Source: Metarhizium brunneum (Eukaryota; Ascomycota; Sordariomycetes; Hypocreales; Clavicipitaceae). Taken from it: 64,000 nucleotides of DNA. Location of the stretch: contig NC_089422.1 in NCBI RefSeq assembly GCF_013426205.1, positions 1,116,001 through 1,180,000 on the forward strand. The letters run 5' to 3'. The position numbers and the translations under genes were made by a program. Positions 45,480 to 58,111 of the stretch are shown piece after piece; position 1 is the stretch's first letter; every line of letters begins with the position of its first letter. The notes below the pieces were generated by a model. That model made no database searches, was not told the DNA's origin, and was given only the letters and a program-made list of their open reading frames with translations.

Positions 45480-46583
45480 CTACTCGGACGTGTCGGCCTG
45501 GGCGGCGCAGCTGCGCATTTTCTTTTCGTGTTTGCATGCGCGTGCCAGTCGACTTGCTGGTGCCTGGTCGCCGGTGGTCGCCGGTGGAAAGCCACAAGGG
45601 GCCCGTGGTGATGCTATACTTGGTGATTTTGGTTCAGTTGAAGAATGAGACATCAATGATTGCAGCCACCGGGTCCCCCCTCCATCAGCCAATGTCTCAG
45701 ACACCACTTTGGCGTCTGCAAGGAAGGGGGGGAAAAGAGACAGAGACGCGCGCCGTCCCCACGTCCCCCAGAAATGCTGTGCAGGTAGACATCGTCCCAA
45801 GACGCGCATGGTTCCTATTCCTGGCAGATTGGCGTCCCTTGGCAGGCTGAACCATCTGGACTTTTTGTACGGTTGACTCGGAGCGCTTTGCCTAGCGGCC
45901 GAGGTGGCTGCGTCGCGAAAATAGATCAACTGGTGATGCGTGGTGGTAGTAGTTATTGGATCAGGCGAATGGAATGGAATGCGACGCCTGGATGCGCTGA
46001 GGTGGTGGCTCATGCGCCCATTTCCTGCCCTTGCCGTACGTGCTCTGTATGTCGACCAAGAGAGAGACTCCCGTAGTCCCCGTGAGTGATGACATGTTCC
46101 AAGTTATCGCCGCTGTATGCCGACATTGACATGCAAAGGCCATCAGCTCTCTATCAGGTACTCCGTGTTCGACCCCAAATACTCCGTCAGGTGTGCCAGG
46201 GTCCGATCCTCTTGGTCAACAAGTTGAATCATCCAATATCTACGCGGCCATGACAATCAATCCCCATCGCCGGCATCTGCCACCCGTGAGACTCCATCTA
46301 ACCTTCGGCTATGTCACTCCCCTGCAGCGACAAGGGCCGTGTTTCACCTCGGTTCCTCTGATAAGTTCATAACCAGCCGAATCACTCAACTAGTCCAACT
46401 TCAAGCTCTTCAATTATGTGAGAGTACTCCATACATCGGCCCAGACTCGAATTCACCTACAAGCCCATATGGATATTCAACAGAGAGGAAAACTTCCAGC
46501 AGCCCGTGACTCCATGCTCCGAACTCTTCTTCCTCATCACATCTATGCTTTACATTTCTGCTGCCCGGCATTTTCGCCACCAA
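45480..46583. other. Upstream region of secreted-peptide gene and CTK1 3' flank
   Basis: No gene is recognised. Two TACTCCGT motifs lie 21 bases apart at 46159 and 46180. Confidence 0.45.
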
Positions 46584-49500
46584 TTATGCTTCCTTTGATT
46601 CAGTATGCGCTCTCTTCACCTCACGTTCTCCATCGCTGCCATCCTCTGGTGCTCGTTTTTTCTCCTTTTCCCGAACTGGCTCCTTGGCAACTGCTTTTCG
46701 TGCTTCCCGTTCTCGACGCTCATTCTCCTTGCGTAAAGCTTTTGACTCAAATTCATGCCAGTCTCCCTCAATTTCGGCCAGTCTAAAATCAATTGTTAGC
46801 CCCAATGCCTGGCTTTTCTTTTAAAGAAAAAACATAATTAATTAGCAGAGGCTCAACTTACTCTGTTGCCTGTTTCGGTAATGGCTCTTCCGTGGTGAAA
46901 TAAGCGTGCTGCAAAGCTTCGGCAGCAGTTGGTCGCTTTGCAGGGTCATATTGGAGCATGGCAGATAGTAGCTCGAATGCCGCAGGGGTCAATTTTGAAA
47001 TGTACTTGTCGAAAAAGACGCTCTTCCGCTTCACTGTTGGCCGGAGGAGTTCAAACCAAGCCATGTCAACCAGTCCAGGCCATTCCTGGCGATTTGGCGT
47101 ACCCAAAACACTGTAAATCTTTTCCAATTGACTCAGTTCTGTGCCGTCGCCTGGGAAAATAGCCGTCCTATTGAAAATTTCCACCATCACACAGGCCGCG
47201 CTCCATACATCCACGGCGGCTGTGTACTGGGTTTCTCCCAGCAGCAACTCAGGAGATCGATACCAAATAGTTATGACACGGTTGGTGTAATCCAGTTGGT
47301 GTCGCTTCGCATAGAAGCGAGCAAGCCCAAAGTCGGCCAATTTGAGCACGCCGGTATTACTGACCAGAATATTTGCGGCTTTGATATCTCGATGCAGGAC
47401 ACCTCGAGTGTGGAGGTAGTCCAATCCCTCAAACAGCTGTTTGGCCAGGTCCTTCTTTTGCGCAGGTGCCAATTTGAATGTTGGGTGGTTCAAAAGACCT
47501 GTCAAGTCGTGTGACAAATATTCGAACACCATGAAGCATTCGTTCTTCTCCACCATGACTTCCTGAAGATTGACGATATTAGCATGTCTCAGCGACTGCA
47601 GCAGTTTGATTTCTCGAACTGCCGTCACAGGGAAGCCGTCTCGCTCGCCCTCCATGCGGATGCGTTTCAGAGCAACCAGACCCTTTGTATACACGTTAAC
47701 ACCCTTAAACACTTTGCCATAGGTCCCAGATCCAACCACAGATTCGTTGCCAGGTTTTCGATAAAACACAGATTCAGACCCAACCAAATCTGGCTCCAAT
47801 TGAGGGCGTTCCCTGGCTCGTCGCATAGTTTTCATTACCTTTCGCGTCCTAGGAGCTATCTTGGGGCCGTCTGGAGGCGGGTTCCTAAAGTCCAGCCGCT
47901 GCCTGGCCGATGCAGGCTCAGTAGGTGCCGAGCGGGGAGGCTCTCTCTCCGTGGTACTGTCTTTCGTAGAAATATCCTTCTTTGGAGGAGCATTGAACTT
48001 TTGTGAAATCTCCGGCTTTGGTGCTGTTGGGGTTGGCTTTGAAGAAGCTTTGAAGGCAAAACTGAACTTTCCTGACGCACCAGACTGGGCAGATCCAGGA
48101 CCTGTTGGCGTTGGTCGAGATGGAGCAGCTGGTGTCTCCTCAACATCTCCTTTAGGCGGGACATGAACTCCTGTGCTCGGCTTTGACGTCCTGCTTTCTC
48201 TATCAATATCCATCTCTGTGGGTTTGGATCCGCTGTCCTCCCTAGAACCAGCAGCAGTGCTATAACGCCGGGCCCCTTGTTCGTCTGCATGCTGCGGGTG
48301 TGACCTCGCTGTTGACTCTGAGCTAGCCGGACCCCAAGCTTTGGTATTGGGCCCTCTGAATCCTCCCCGACCTTGAAAGGGAATGCCTCGTTGACTGCCT
48401 GCTTGGGATCCCGGCCCGCCTCGATAGTTTCCCGAGCTATGAGAGTTCATCGGGCCCGACGGAGCCCCGTAAGGAGGGGATCGCGGGGGTTGTGAGTGGT
48501 AATGGTCTGCCGGGCCGCTGGGTGGACCGTATTGACCCGGGCCATGGTGGTATGGAGGCGGGTGCTGACTATACGTTTATTAGTAATGATCGTAATTCAG
48601 TGATACGAGAAAAGCCAGGAACTTACTGCTCAGGGGTATATTGTCCATTCCACCCTGACCGCCCTGCTCCATAAGGAGAAGTAGACTGCGAATTATGAAA
48701 GGAGCCGCCATGCTGAGGAGACTGGGAGTAGCCTCTTGAATCGATTCCATAATGATGCCTGTGACTGTACATGGAATTGTACCCTCCTCGATAACTGCTC
48801 CGAGATGCCATCTCGTCGTCTATGTCGGAACGGGAGGAATAATGAGGCTCTACAGAATCTCCCTGATGTCTGGTTTCTCGATGGGACCTAGGGGACCGCT
48901 GGGGCGCTTCTCTTTGAGATCGGGAGTCGTTGCCAACAGTAGGCGGGCCGCTGGGTGCAGCTGCAGAGGGGTGGTTAGAGAGAGAGGTGGTGTGATGGCG
49001 GCGAGAAGAGCCGTGTCGACGGCTTCCAGTAGGAGATGGACTCCGTGATGCCGGCCGGCGGTCTTTAGACCTGTACTCTCTAGATCTAGATCTGGGCCTG
49101 CCAGAGCTTCTCGACGGCCGGGATCGTGACGCGGATTCGCGCCTGGACCGCGAGCGAGATCTGGAGGATGCCTTGCGTTTCGACCGGGAGGTTCGTGATG
49201 GGGAGGGAGAGCGACGAGAATGGGAGTGGCGACCAGGGGACCTTGATCGATGTCGATGGTGATGGTGATGGCGCTCGTTGGAGGACCGGCGTCTACGCCT
49301 TCTAGATTCCGTGTCTGGAGAACGGTCTCGAGACGGCCGAGATGCTTCGTGATCCCGCTTCGATCGTTTTCTGTGAGGCGATTCAACCGAGTGACTCCGT
49401 GCTCTATGCCTCTTGGCCGAAGACGATGGAGACACCGGGGCGACTCGTTCACGGCTACGACTGCGACGACGTTCGTCGTCAGGGTCCCGATGGCGTGCCT

Positions 49501-49780
49501 TTTGCGCTCGATAACGTGGAATAAGATCCTCTACTTCGGTGTCTCGACGTGCAGATTCGGTTCGATGTTGTCGCGAACGATCTCTGCTGCGATCGCGAGA
49601 GCGACGACGGTCGTCTCTGGACGAGGCGTGACGGTGCCTTGAATCAGAATGGCGATATCGAGACTCGGTGCTTGGGCTGCGACGGGCCGCCCTGGGAGGA
49701 GATCCTGGCCGATCCGAGGACGATGCTCCTCGACCAGTTCGAGCCCGTTCTCCGTAATGGCTTCCTCCAGAATCTCTCAT
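46584..49780 (-). CDS. CTK1: CTD kinase catalytic subunit, CTK1/CDK12-like, with RS-rich N-terminus
   Basis: Three exons (49780-48627, 48568-46862, 46782-46584) give 1019 residues. The first 250 residues are dominated by Arg-Ser dipeptides, as in metazoan CDK12/13; a Gly/Pro/Tyr-rich stretch follows. The kinase domain spans about 645-945: GSGTYGKVFKG glycine loop, VALKRI lysine, PVTAVRE cyclin-binding helix (PITAIRE variant), HRDIKAANILV catalytic loop, ADFGLARFY and TIWYRSPELLLG. The C-terminal extension is Lys/Glu-rich. The CTK1/CDK12 kinase phosphorylates Ser2 of the RNA polymerase II tail during elongation. Bur1/CDK9 is the main alternative, but DYTNRVITIWYRSPELLLGE and the RS region favour Ctk1. 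Start at the first in-frame ATG (MRDSGGSHYGE). Confidence 0.92.
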
Positions 49781-52111
49781 GGCAACATGCCGACGTCGAC
49801 ACGGATGGATTGGCGGACTGCATATGGCGGCGAGTACCCCGTTTGAGTTTTAGTGCTGCGAGCAATAAATCGCCGCACCTTACCCGAACGACAGGGGATC
49901 TTCCCGCCCACCCTGACAGCACTTCAGCTGTTGCGCGTCCGCCCCGAGGAGATCCCATGAATCCCCTGGCTCACTGAGAGCAGGAAAAAAAGCAAGTCGT
50001 CAAGCAAGTCGTCAAGCATGGTGCAGATGGCGGGTGATTAATACCCAACATGCTGCAGCTTTCGCCAGCTTACCGTGTTGGGCCGGTGACAAGCCAAATG
50101 TCCACCATGAACCGGCACTTGGGGCTGCTTCTGTGAAGTCCTTGTTCCCGGCCTCGCCAGACCAGCTTGAACGCCAACCACCAACATCCAGCTCTGCTCT
50201 GTCCATGTCGAATGAACCCCTTACCATTTGCAGCACCACCCGAGAGGTTTTTTTAATGTGTCCGCTATCATGAACTTCCAACCTGTTGCCATCAATGCTG
50301 CCCCTATTTGGAACTTTGTCTCACAAGATCGTAGCCTCGCCACTGCTCCTACAGCGACAGGCATTGAAAACTACATACTAATCCTCTCGGATGATTTACG
50401 AAACATTCCTCCATCTGTCTGTTCAACATGTGTCACAGAAGTGTAACTGTGTGAAATCGTCAAATCCTCCGGTTGACAGATCAGTCATTGGCCGTGTTGT
50501 CAAACCTTTCATCACAGCTGGTAGGTAGGCCGACGACGCTCCCTCCGATATCATAGCAAAGTAATACTTGTTGCCACCTTCCAGGAAATGGTTTTCAGAC
50601 CATGATAGAATTTCACCGGGCTGAGTGCAAGTCTGGCATGTCGATGTTGGTCATTCAAAGCTGGCCATTCATATGGAAGTGAATTTGACGAGTTGAGGTG
50701 TGAAAACTCGCAAAGTTTGATATGGCAAGATCAGCATATATGCTGTCTGCGGTGTATCTGGTGTGGCGTGTACAAGGCTGGTGAAGATGGGTTGCCTGGC
50801 CCCGAAAAGGGTGGCGCAGGATGTGCCGTAGACATCTTTTATTACCAAAGATGTACCAACCCCTTCTGACAGATGGTAGCCTTTGCTCGTTCCATGATGC
50901 TTCGGGATCAAGTGTAGATAACCAGTCTCTAAACAATGACTGATGTCATGTCATAGCCATCGTTGCATTTGACAAGTCCGCAGCACATGCGCAGTCTTGC
51001 GTTGGAGCAAACCAATCCGGTGTGTATTTTTCGACCATGACAACATTATCCGCACAGGAGCTCAAGTCCAGCTCGACTTTCAACGTGGTTGCATCTCGGG
51101 CTTGATGGCGGTTCCGGTTGCAAAATGATTGATTGCTCGGCCGCAATCTAGGTTTGGTGTCATCTCGTTGCCGCAGTTTCGATGAATCCGTCAAGAACCT
51201 AATCGAACACCACTCTTTCAGCTAAAGAGGATGCTAACATGTTAGTATGACCAGGCATGCTGCCGCAACGTAGCCGACTTTGTCATGTTGTGCCCAAGAT
51301 CGATGGAGTTTAGGCGTAGAAGGTGCCACGACTGTGCGCAAACACATGAAACAAGGATGGAGCCGACGACTGTAGCCACGTGATTATACGAATGACTTAT
51401 TGTCGGATGAATTGGCTGCCGTTGTTCCGATGACGTATGGCTGGTGAATTGCTTGGCGGGCTTACTCTTTCTGCTAGGTGCGTTTATCCCACTATTACCT
51501 ACTCAGTACCTAGGTACCTAGGTAGGTATTTATTTATTTAAAAAGTCTTTTTATATAGATTTACTTAAATTTAAATATTTTACTTATAGCTTAGTACCTG
51601 GGAAGGCGTAAGCGCACCTTACAAAAATAGCGAGCTCGCCGAGCAATTCACTGCGGCAGGGGTCAAGCACAGCCTCGGCTGGTCCGCTGAAAAGAGTCGA
51701 AGCACGGAGATCGGGCTTTAAACAAATCGCCTGTTATAAAAAGCCAGAGCATTGATTGGGCAGTGCCTCGATTTCGATGGTAAAAAGATGGAGCCAGCAA
51801 TTATTCGAAGGTTAGAACACGGAATAGTATCTACGGAGAAGCTGCCTCATCTCTTGCAACTTTCAGGAAGCAACTTGAAGCGGCCAATGCAGAAGTCCGA
51901 GCCCGAGAAATGTGGGCGTCAGCCCATGCATGAGTACCTACCTAGTACTTAGAGGCAGTCAAAAACGAGATTGTCTTACAATTTTACATCCAATTAAGCG
52001 ACCTCCAGCTCCCCCTCAGAAGCATCAACTGCATACGTCAAGATTTGTGCAGACTTTGTCACAGCAGTCTTCTTCCTAATTTATTTGCGGTGACTAGGCA
52101 CACTGGTAGCT
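49781..52111. other. Divergent 2.3 kb spacer with inverted-repeat element
   Basis: The first 200 bases after the kinase start are its promoter side. No gene is recognised up to the hydrolase start. The element at 51444-51651 is the only structured feature. GAGTACCTACCTAGTACTTAG lies at 51932-51952, just outside it. Confidence 0.5.
51444..51651. mobile_element. MITE-like inverted-repeat element, copy 2
   Basis: A 208-base element with 23-base terminal inverted repeats matching at 19 of 23 positions (left GTGAATTGCTTGGCGGGCTT-ACT). They are clearly the same ends as the element at 25265. The interior is AT-rich (TTTATTTATTTAAAAAGTC, ATTTACTTAAATTTAAATATTTTAC) and holds CAGTACCTAGGTACCTAGGTAGGT near the left and AGTACCTGGGAAGGCGTAAGCGCAC near the right, where copy 1 has AGGTACCTGATAGGGTGTGAGCGCAC. 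It has no coding capacity. No convincing target duplication is seen, and the extra length over copy 1 is mostly in the left and central parts. Confidence 0.7.
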
Positions 52112-53706
52112 ATGGAGTGGTTCGGCCATGCCAAGGTAGAGTTCACTCACGCCCCTGCGCCACGAGCGATACGAGAGAAGGATGGCAAGGAGACAGACTT
52201 GCTCAAGATTGTTGAGAAATCAACACCTCCATGCCACTTGAACCCGCTGCTGTTCAATGGCCACATTCAGACAATGTGGACGGCCACCAAACCCAGCGGG
52301 CCTCCAGTATACTATCGTCGCAAGACATTTGACGCCGACCACAAGACGTACAAAGGCACCTTTGCTGTGGACTTTGCTGTGCAACCGTATGAAGGGGGCG
52401 ACGAGACATTACCCAGAAGAACTACTTACTACACGGACGAGGAATTCGACAATATAGGCTCAGATGATTCGAAGCCAATGCTGGTCGTTTTGCACGGCTT
52501 GTCTGGAGGCTCTCATGAGATATATCTGAGACATACTATTACTCCTCTGCTAGGAGACGGAGGTTGGGAAGTATGTGTGGTGAATTCGAGGGGATGTGCA
52601 GGGAGCAAGATCACCAGTGGCGTTCTTTACAATGCTCGAGCTACTTGGGATTGCCGACAGGTTCGTGAGATGCTCAACAGCCCCTGGGAAATACTTGCTG
52701 ATCATATATAGACCGTAAAATGGCTGAAGAAAACGTTCCCAAACCGACCCCTGTTTGGTCTTGGTTTCTCGTTGGGAGCCAACATGCTAACCAATGTAAG
52801 TACTTGGTAGGGACTGAACCACGGATAGTTAGGCCATATGTATTGACCAGAAGCAGTACTGTGGCGAGGAAGGCGAAGACTGCCTCCTAAAGGGAGCTGT
52901 CGTTTGTTCTAACCCTTTCAACTTGGAAATATCAAGCAAAATGCTACAAAATCGATTTATCGGCAAGGAGGTGTATTTAAGAGTCATGGGTTGTACGCAT
53001 TGCTCCATTCCCGCCGCTACTTTTTGTTTTATGAGTCTAACAGTGTTATTAGTTGCCATGAAGAACTTGGTCAGCACGCACAAAGAAGCCTTGAAGAAGT
53101 ACACCGACCTTGATCTGCCCTCCCTTGAAAAGGTCACGTATTTATATGACTTCGATCGCGAGGTCCAGTGCGTAATATTTGTTCCAGGAAATCTGCGTTA
53201 GTTACTAACCATACATTAGATGTCCAACATGGGGATATCCTACTGAAGATGCCTACTACCGTGATGCATCTTCCACGGATGCTGTCTTAAACATCAGGAT
53301 TCCATTCATTGCCGTCCAGGCAACTGATGACCCTGTAAGCAAGCCAGAGCATTGAAGACAGACTTCCATACTAATTATCCGGTAGATTGCTGTGAAGGAA
53401 GCCCTGCCCTATGCAGAATTCAGGCAAAACCCCAATACTATCATGATTACCACATCCATGGGAGGTCACCTGTGCTGGTTTGAGATGGGTGGCAGTCGAT
53501 GGCATCCCAAGCCGGTGCGTTCGGACATCGCGGATCTTTCTCGCTTAGCTAATTCCGTGGCCTAGATTTGCAACTTCCTAAACCATCTTGCGTTCAAGGC
53601 GGACTTGGATAGCATTACACCATCCAGAGTACCTACTCCAGAAAACCCAAAACACGGTGCCGATTACAACCCGATGCGTCGTAAGCTTCAAATTTTAGAG
53701 GATTAG
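52112..53706 (+). CDS. Alpha/beta-hydrolase of the YheT/Eht1 (ABHD1/3) family
   Basis: Seven exons (52112-52660, 52712-52795, 52857-52989, 53053-53167, 53220-53334, 53386-53514, 53566-53706) give 421 residues. CHLNPLLFNGHIQTMW near residue 45 is the family opening. LVVLHGLSGGSHEIYLR is the oxyanion-hole region. The nucleophile is Ser203 in GLGFSLGANML; the acid is Asp330 or Asp331 (QATDDPI) and the His is His360 (MGGHLCWFE), so the triad is intact. Yeast Eht1/Eeb1 and their relatives are medium-chain acyl esterases/acyltransferases that make and break ethyl esters and act on short acyl lipids. No signal peptide is seen; association with lipid droplets or membranes is possible. The last exon join and stop were chosen without an 18-base pseudo-intron. 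Confidence 0.9.
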
Positions 53707-54014
53707 ATGAATGTGCCAGGCATGAGGAGCAAAAACTAGAGGGGCAATTACATTCAGCGAGACATATGTCAGAAATAGAGTAAAATGATTTATAGACAGG
53801 ATTCTCATGTTCAATACAAGACTGGAAAGGATATTGAATTCCATGGTTCATATGCCTAATCTTTCCCAATTCCATCTCAGCTGCCCACACCGCGCAAACA
53901 AGCGAACCCACCCAGTGGTATGCCCAAACTCCAAGCGCCAAACGATGCAAAATATAGCGAATATCATCATGCAGTTTCTTCTGCCACGCTGCAAGACACC
54001 GCGAATTACGCTTA
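53707..54014. other. Convergent 3' spacer
   Basis: About 308 bases between the hydrolase stop and the LOC1 stop; it can hold only the two 3' untranslated regions. Confidence 0.5.
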
Positions 54015-54660
54015 TCATGCAAACGCAACCTTCTTCTTTGACTTGGCAGCTTTCGACCCTGCCGATGCCAACGTCTTAACCGAATCCTCTTCCTCGCCAC
54101 CACTCTTTCTCTTCCTCTTCTTCCTCAATGAATCCTTTGCATCCTCCAACTTTGATTTCTTTTCCTGCTCCTTCTTCTCAGCTTCGAGCTTGCGCGACTC
54201 CCTGATCTCTTCCATCTGTCTTGCCTTGATCATTTTCGACTCGATCTCGCCGTTCTTTTCGGCTTGAACTATTGCCATGATGGTCCCCATGCTCTCCTGA
54301 CCACTCATTAATCTCAAAACTGCCGAAGGCCATCGGGCTGAGCGAACGTACCTCATCATCGACAAAGACCTTGCCCTTCTTCTTCCCTTTGGGCTTTACA
54401 ACGCCAACAGGCGTTACCATATTCAATGTGGGAATACCCAATTCCGCCTCCGTGTAGACCTTCTTCTTGGGCTTCTTTAGAAGCGCCGCGCGATTCTTTT
54501 CCTTGACTTGCTGCGAAACAACGGGGCCCTTGGGCTTTTTTGATTTCGAGATGCCGTCGGTAGCAGAACGCTTGCCACCGGTACTACCTCCGGTTTTGGA
54601 GGAGGCACCCTTTGGGGCGGCATGTTTGTTTTTAATAGTTCGCGTTTTTGAGGCCGCCAT
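54015..54660 (-). CDS. LOC1: LOC1 family 60S ribosome assembly / mRNA localisation protein
   Basis: Two exons (54660-54352, 54296-54015) give 196 residues. It is highly basic. The central [19 protein letters not shown] is the recognisable Loc1 core; a Lys-rich N-terminus with [13 protein letters not shown] precedes it. The C-terminal half is a predicted coiled coil (about residues 115-165, [20 protein letters not shown]) ending in a KKRKRK nuclear-localisation-type cluster. The yeast homologue is nucleolar and needed for 60S subunit maturation and for ASH1 mRNA localisation. It is convergent with the hydrolase and divergent from the eIF4E gene. The single intron has canonical ends, with a GTACGT donor. 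Confidence 0.82.
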
Positions 54661-56920
54661 TTTGGTTATGTGTCTGTGTTGGGATGCCGAGGAGTAGCAC
54701 GGGTTGTATGGTAAGATGGTGATAATGGCGACACAGCTTTCAGCAGGCTAGGAAATTTTTTTTTGGCGATAAGCCTTTGCGAGGGGCGATAAGAATTGGG
54801 ACGGGCAGGTCAATTGAAGGAATGGTGGGCTGGACCTGTAGTGGGGCTGCTAACTATAGGCTGGCGCATTGGGCAAAACACCAACTTGTGCAAGTGACAG
54901 TCATAAAACTTGAACTCGCCCCGTACGGAGTATATATTTACAACAGGCCAGGCCTCTGACAAAGCATCAATTGAAGTTATTCGAATTTACCTCTGCCACA
55001 CTCACTACTCCAGGCAAGGCAATTGTCGCCCTCTTCATTATCCAACACCACAGCGCCCAACGCAAAGCCCCGCCTTTGAGAAACGCCACATCAATTCATC
55101 ACAAAATGCTGCATCACGCTTTCCCATGAAACTAACTCGACGCATTCCCCGGGTCTAAAAAAGAAGCCAACCGAAGCGGCACTAGGTAGGTGAAGATGGC
55201 TGCACTAGCTGCGTATTGATGGCACTGGACTAGAGTGCGGGGGACATTGGAGGAAATAGCAGAAGCAGGCCAATTGCTTGGGTGATGCCTCTCGGAAACA
55301 CGGAGGACCAGTGACTCTACACCAGACTCGACACTAGTGCTGCACGTAAACTGTTAAGTTAATACTACCAATGGATCTTCGGCGAGCCGGATACGGGTAA
55401 GGTAAGCTGAGAAAACGGGAGCTGAACACCACCACCAGTCCCACGGGACTGTTGTTATTGGCCTCGTCCCTTACACTTCATGTTTATGACAGCGTATTGA
55501 ACCCGAGCATCAAGCAAGTCCGAGGAGCTTGGCTGTTAGTACGTTCATCGAGGTAGAGGAGGACTGCCAAGACAGGCGTGGTGCGTCTGGAGTACACAAT
55601 TGAAGCCGTGCAGCACAGTAGTCATCAGAAGAGAGTAGCTCAAGCCACCCCCAGGTTATGAGAACGAGGGACGAGCGTAGACAATCAATGCGTAAGTATC
55701 ACCTCCATAATAAGTCTGTCTTTGACCTTGCCTTGCTTCCATTCCCCGTGACAGTGAAAAAGAAGCATTCACAAGCACGAAGCATCGGGCAATAAATAGC
55801 CATGCTCAACCTCACAAGCATTAAAAAAGTGGCCCTACTATGGATTTATCTCGGTGTTTCATTTGCACAATACTAGCCCTTGGTACTGTCTCCATCATTC
55901 TTGGCGTCGCCAAAGCTAGAACCCAACGTTGAAGCACTGAGGGCAACAGACCATCAGGCCAGCCGACATCAGAAAAATGCTGGGGCAGTTGATGCCAGGG
56001 CTCATTGTTAGCCAGTTCAATGTTGGCCCCTTGGGCACCAGAGTGGACCCAAGGACCCTCAGAACCCGCCGAGCTACCAGCTTTTACTGGTCTCTACCGA
56101 CCAGCGGGCCTGTTGCACGCTCTGTGACCAGGCCCAGTCCGCCTAAGCTGGTGTCGTCTATGGTCAAGTGCTGTGGAGGGTGCTGTGAGGCCATGTGCCC
56201 CGTTGTCGTCTGGCCAGGCGCCTTCTGTCCCATCAACAGGTGGCTTGCATGTCTTGGTACGTAACGTCTGGCCTGGTCTGGTCCAGTCCGGCAAGAATTT
56301 CTTTTGACCTCCACAACACCAACCTCGCTACCTCACACCCACCACCATCTCCAAGTCGCTCTCAGAAAAAGTCCAAGATCCACAGACCACGCCGCATTCC
56401 ATAACTGCAACACTGCTGCCCTCGCCTACGCATCGTCCCGTCCTCCCTGTATATCATCTCACAAACCTGCAAACAACAAATATCTTCCTATTTGACATAG
56501 CATACGTCATCTCTTGATCTGTCGACGCACCGCACGCCACTACTCACGGTATACTGCTCACATCCACTGGCTGCCTCGCACAATCGTGTTACCGTTGGCT
56601 CTGAGCTTCGCTGTCGATTCGATTCTCCCTTGCTGCCCTGCATCTCGTGCCTACGCTCGCATCTAGCATATAGCGTCAACACCGCCGCCTTCGAATACCT
56701 CTTGCGCTGAGTCTTGCTCCCATCGCACATCGTCTGGATTCAACTACCCCAAATCGTTCATTCGCTGTCCACATACACCGCTCCCGCCAGAATCACTATC
56801 AACGCCTGTTGCCCCTTCCTCCCTCTTCCTCGCCTTTCTTGGCCCTCGCGACGCGCTTTGAGGTGTCTCTCTCCGACATCGAGCCGCATCATTTAGACAC
56901 AAGACACAAACTACGTCTTC
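54661..56920. other. Divergent 2.3 kb spacer
   Basis: TACGGAGTA at 54924-54932 is the only recurrent motif. No gene is recognised; the open frame at 55977-56264 has no motif. The last 600 bases are strongly C/T-rich with no good ATG frame, consistent with a long 5' leader of the eIF4E gene. Confidence 0.5.
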
Positions 56921-58111
56921 ATGGATAATCTATGGAACCGTCGCACAAAGTAAGTTCCGCATACCACCCTTCCAGCCCTCCCTCGTGCCACCAGAACACG
57001 TCTGTTCCCTCGCTGTGTGTGCCAGTGACTAACGGCTTTGTTTGCCTTTTTTTATAGCTCTGGCAAATTGTCCCTCTCGACATCGACGAACGGTCCCAAC
57101 GGCTCATCGGCCGGTGATGCCTCCCGCAACTCCTCCGTCCCTAGGCGCCATGGCGGCGACATATCCGCGCATGGCAAAGCCAGCCCCTTCAATACTCCAG
57201 GCGGCAACCTAGCGTCTCCTACCAGTGGTGCTTCAAGCGCCTTTGGCTTGGGTTCAGGTGCTTTTGCTTCGTTTGGTTCAGCCAAGACACCAAAGTCTGC
57301 TGGAAACCCTTTCGACACGGCTATGGGCTCTGCTGTAGCCAAGACCACTGCCGTGAAGGACAGTGGCAAGGCTGCCATTGGTAAAGCTCCAAGTATGGCA
57401 TCCATTGCCGAAAATAAGGTGTCTTCTTTGACGGTAGCCTCCAAAGCACACCCGCTGAAAGATGCGTGGTCATTTTGGTACCGTCCTCCCATCTCCAAGG
57501 CCCATGGCTTCATCGAGTATGAAAATACCCTACACGGCATTGCCACCGTGCAAACCGTCGAGGAGTTTTGGGAGATTTACTCTCATCTAAAGAGACCATC
57601 CACCCTGCCGGTTGTGTCTGATTACCATCTTTTCAAGAAGGATATTCGGCCCATCTGGGAAGATGAGGTGAACCGGAAAGGTGGAAAGTGGGTTGTGAGG
57701 ATGAAGAAGGGTGTGGCTGATCGGTATTGGGAGGACTTGCTTCTCTCCCTCATTGGCGACCAGTTCGGTGATGCAGGTGAGGATGTATGCGGCGCCGTGT
57801 TAAGCATGCGTAACGGGGAAGACATTCTTAGCATCTGGACACGGACAGCTGGCGGTCGCGTACTCAAGATTCGGTAAGCGGATATCACGCAAATGACGAC
57901 CCTCTACACAACTAGACTAACCCTTCTTTTTTTTGTTGGCAGAGAGACCATGAAAAGCGTTCTCAACTTCCCTCCAAACACCCGTGTGGAATTTAAGACG
58001 CACGATTCGAGTATTCAGCAAAGAACCGCTATCGAGGAACAGCGTCGTGAAAAAGCCAACCAGAACCAGGGCGGCGATAGACGTCACACCCAGCGACAGA
58101 GCCACGAATAG
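56921..58111 (+). CDS. Class II eIF4E (4EHP/eIF4E2-type cap-binding protein)
   Basis: Three exons (56921-56949, 57058-57873, 57943-58111) give 337 residues. After a Ser/Gly/Ala-rich extension of about 135 residues, the eIF4E fold starts at HPLKDAWSFWY (Trp147 and Trp150). The rest follows the class II pattern: EEFWEIYSHLKRP, DYHLFKKDIRPIWEDE (Trp210 is the second cap-stacking Trp; Glu211 holds the base), GGKWVVRMKKG, EDVCGAVLSMRNGEDILSIWTRT and MKSVLNFPPNTRVEFKTH. The first cap-stacking Trp (human Trp56) is absent; the aligned region GFIEYENTL offers only Phe or Tyr, the class II hallmark. Class II members bind the cap more weakly and often repress translation. It is distinct from the general initiation factor. 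Confidence 0.92.

Noticed and set aside
53681..53698. GTAAGC...TTTTAG as an intron at the end of the hydrolase gene
   Set aside because: Only 18 bases long, below any workable intron size; reading through gives a normal C-terminus.
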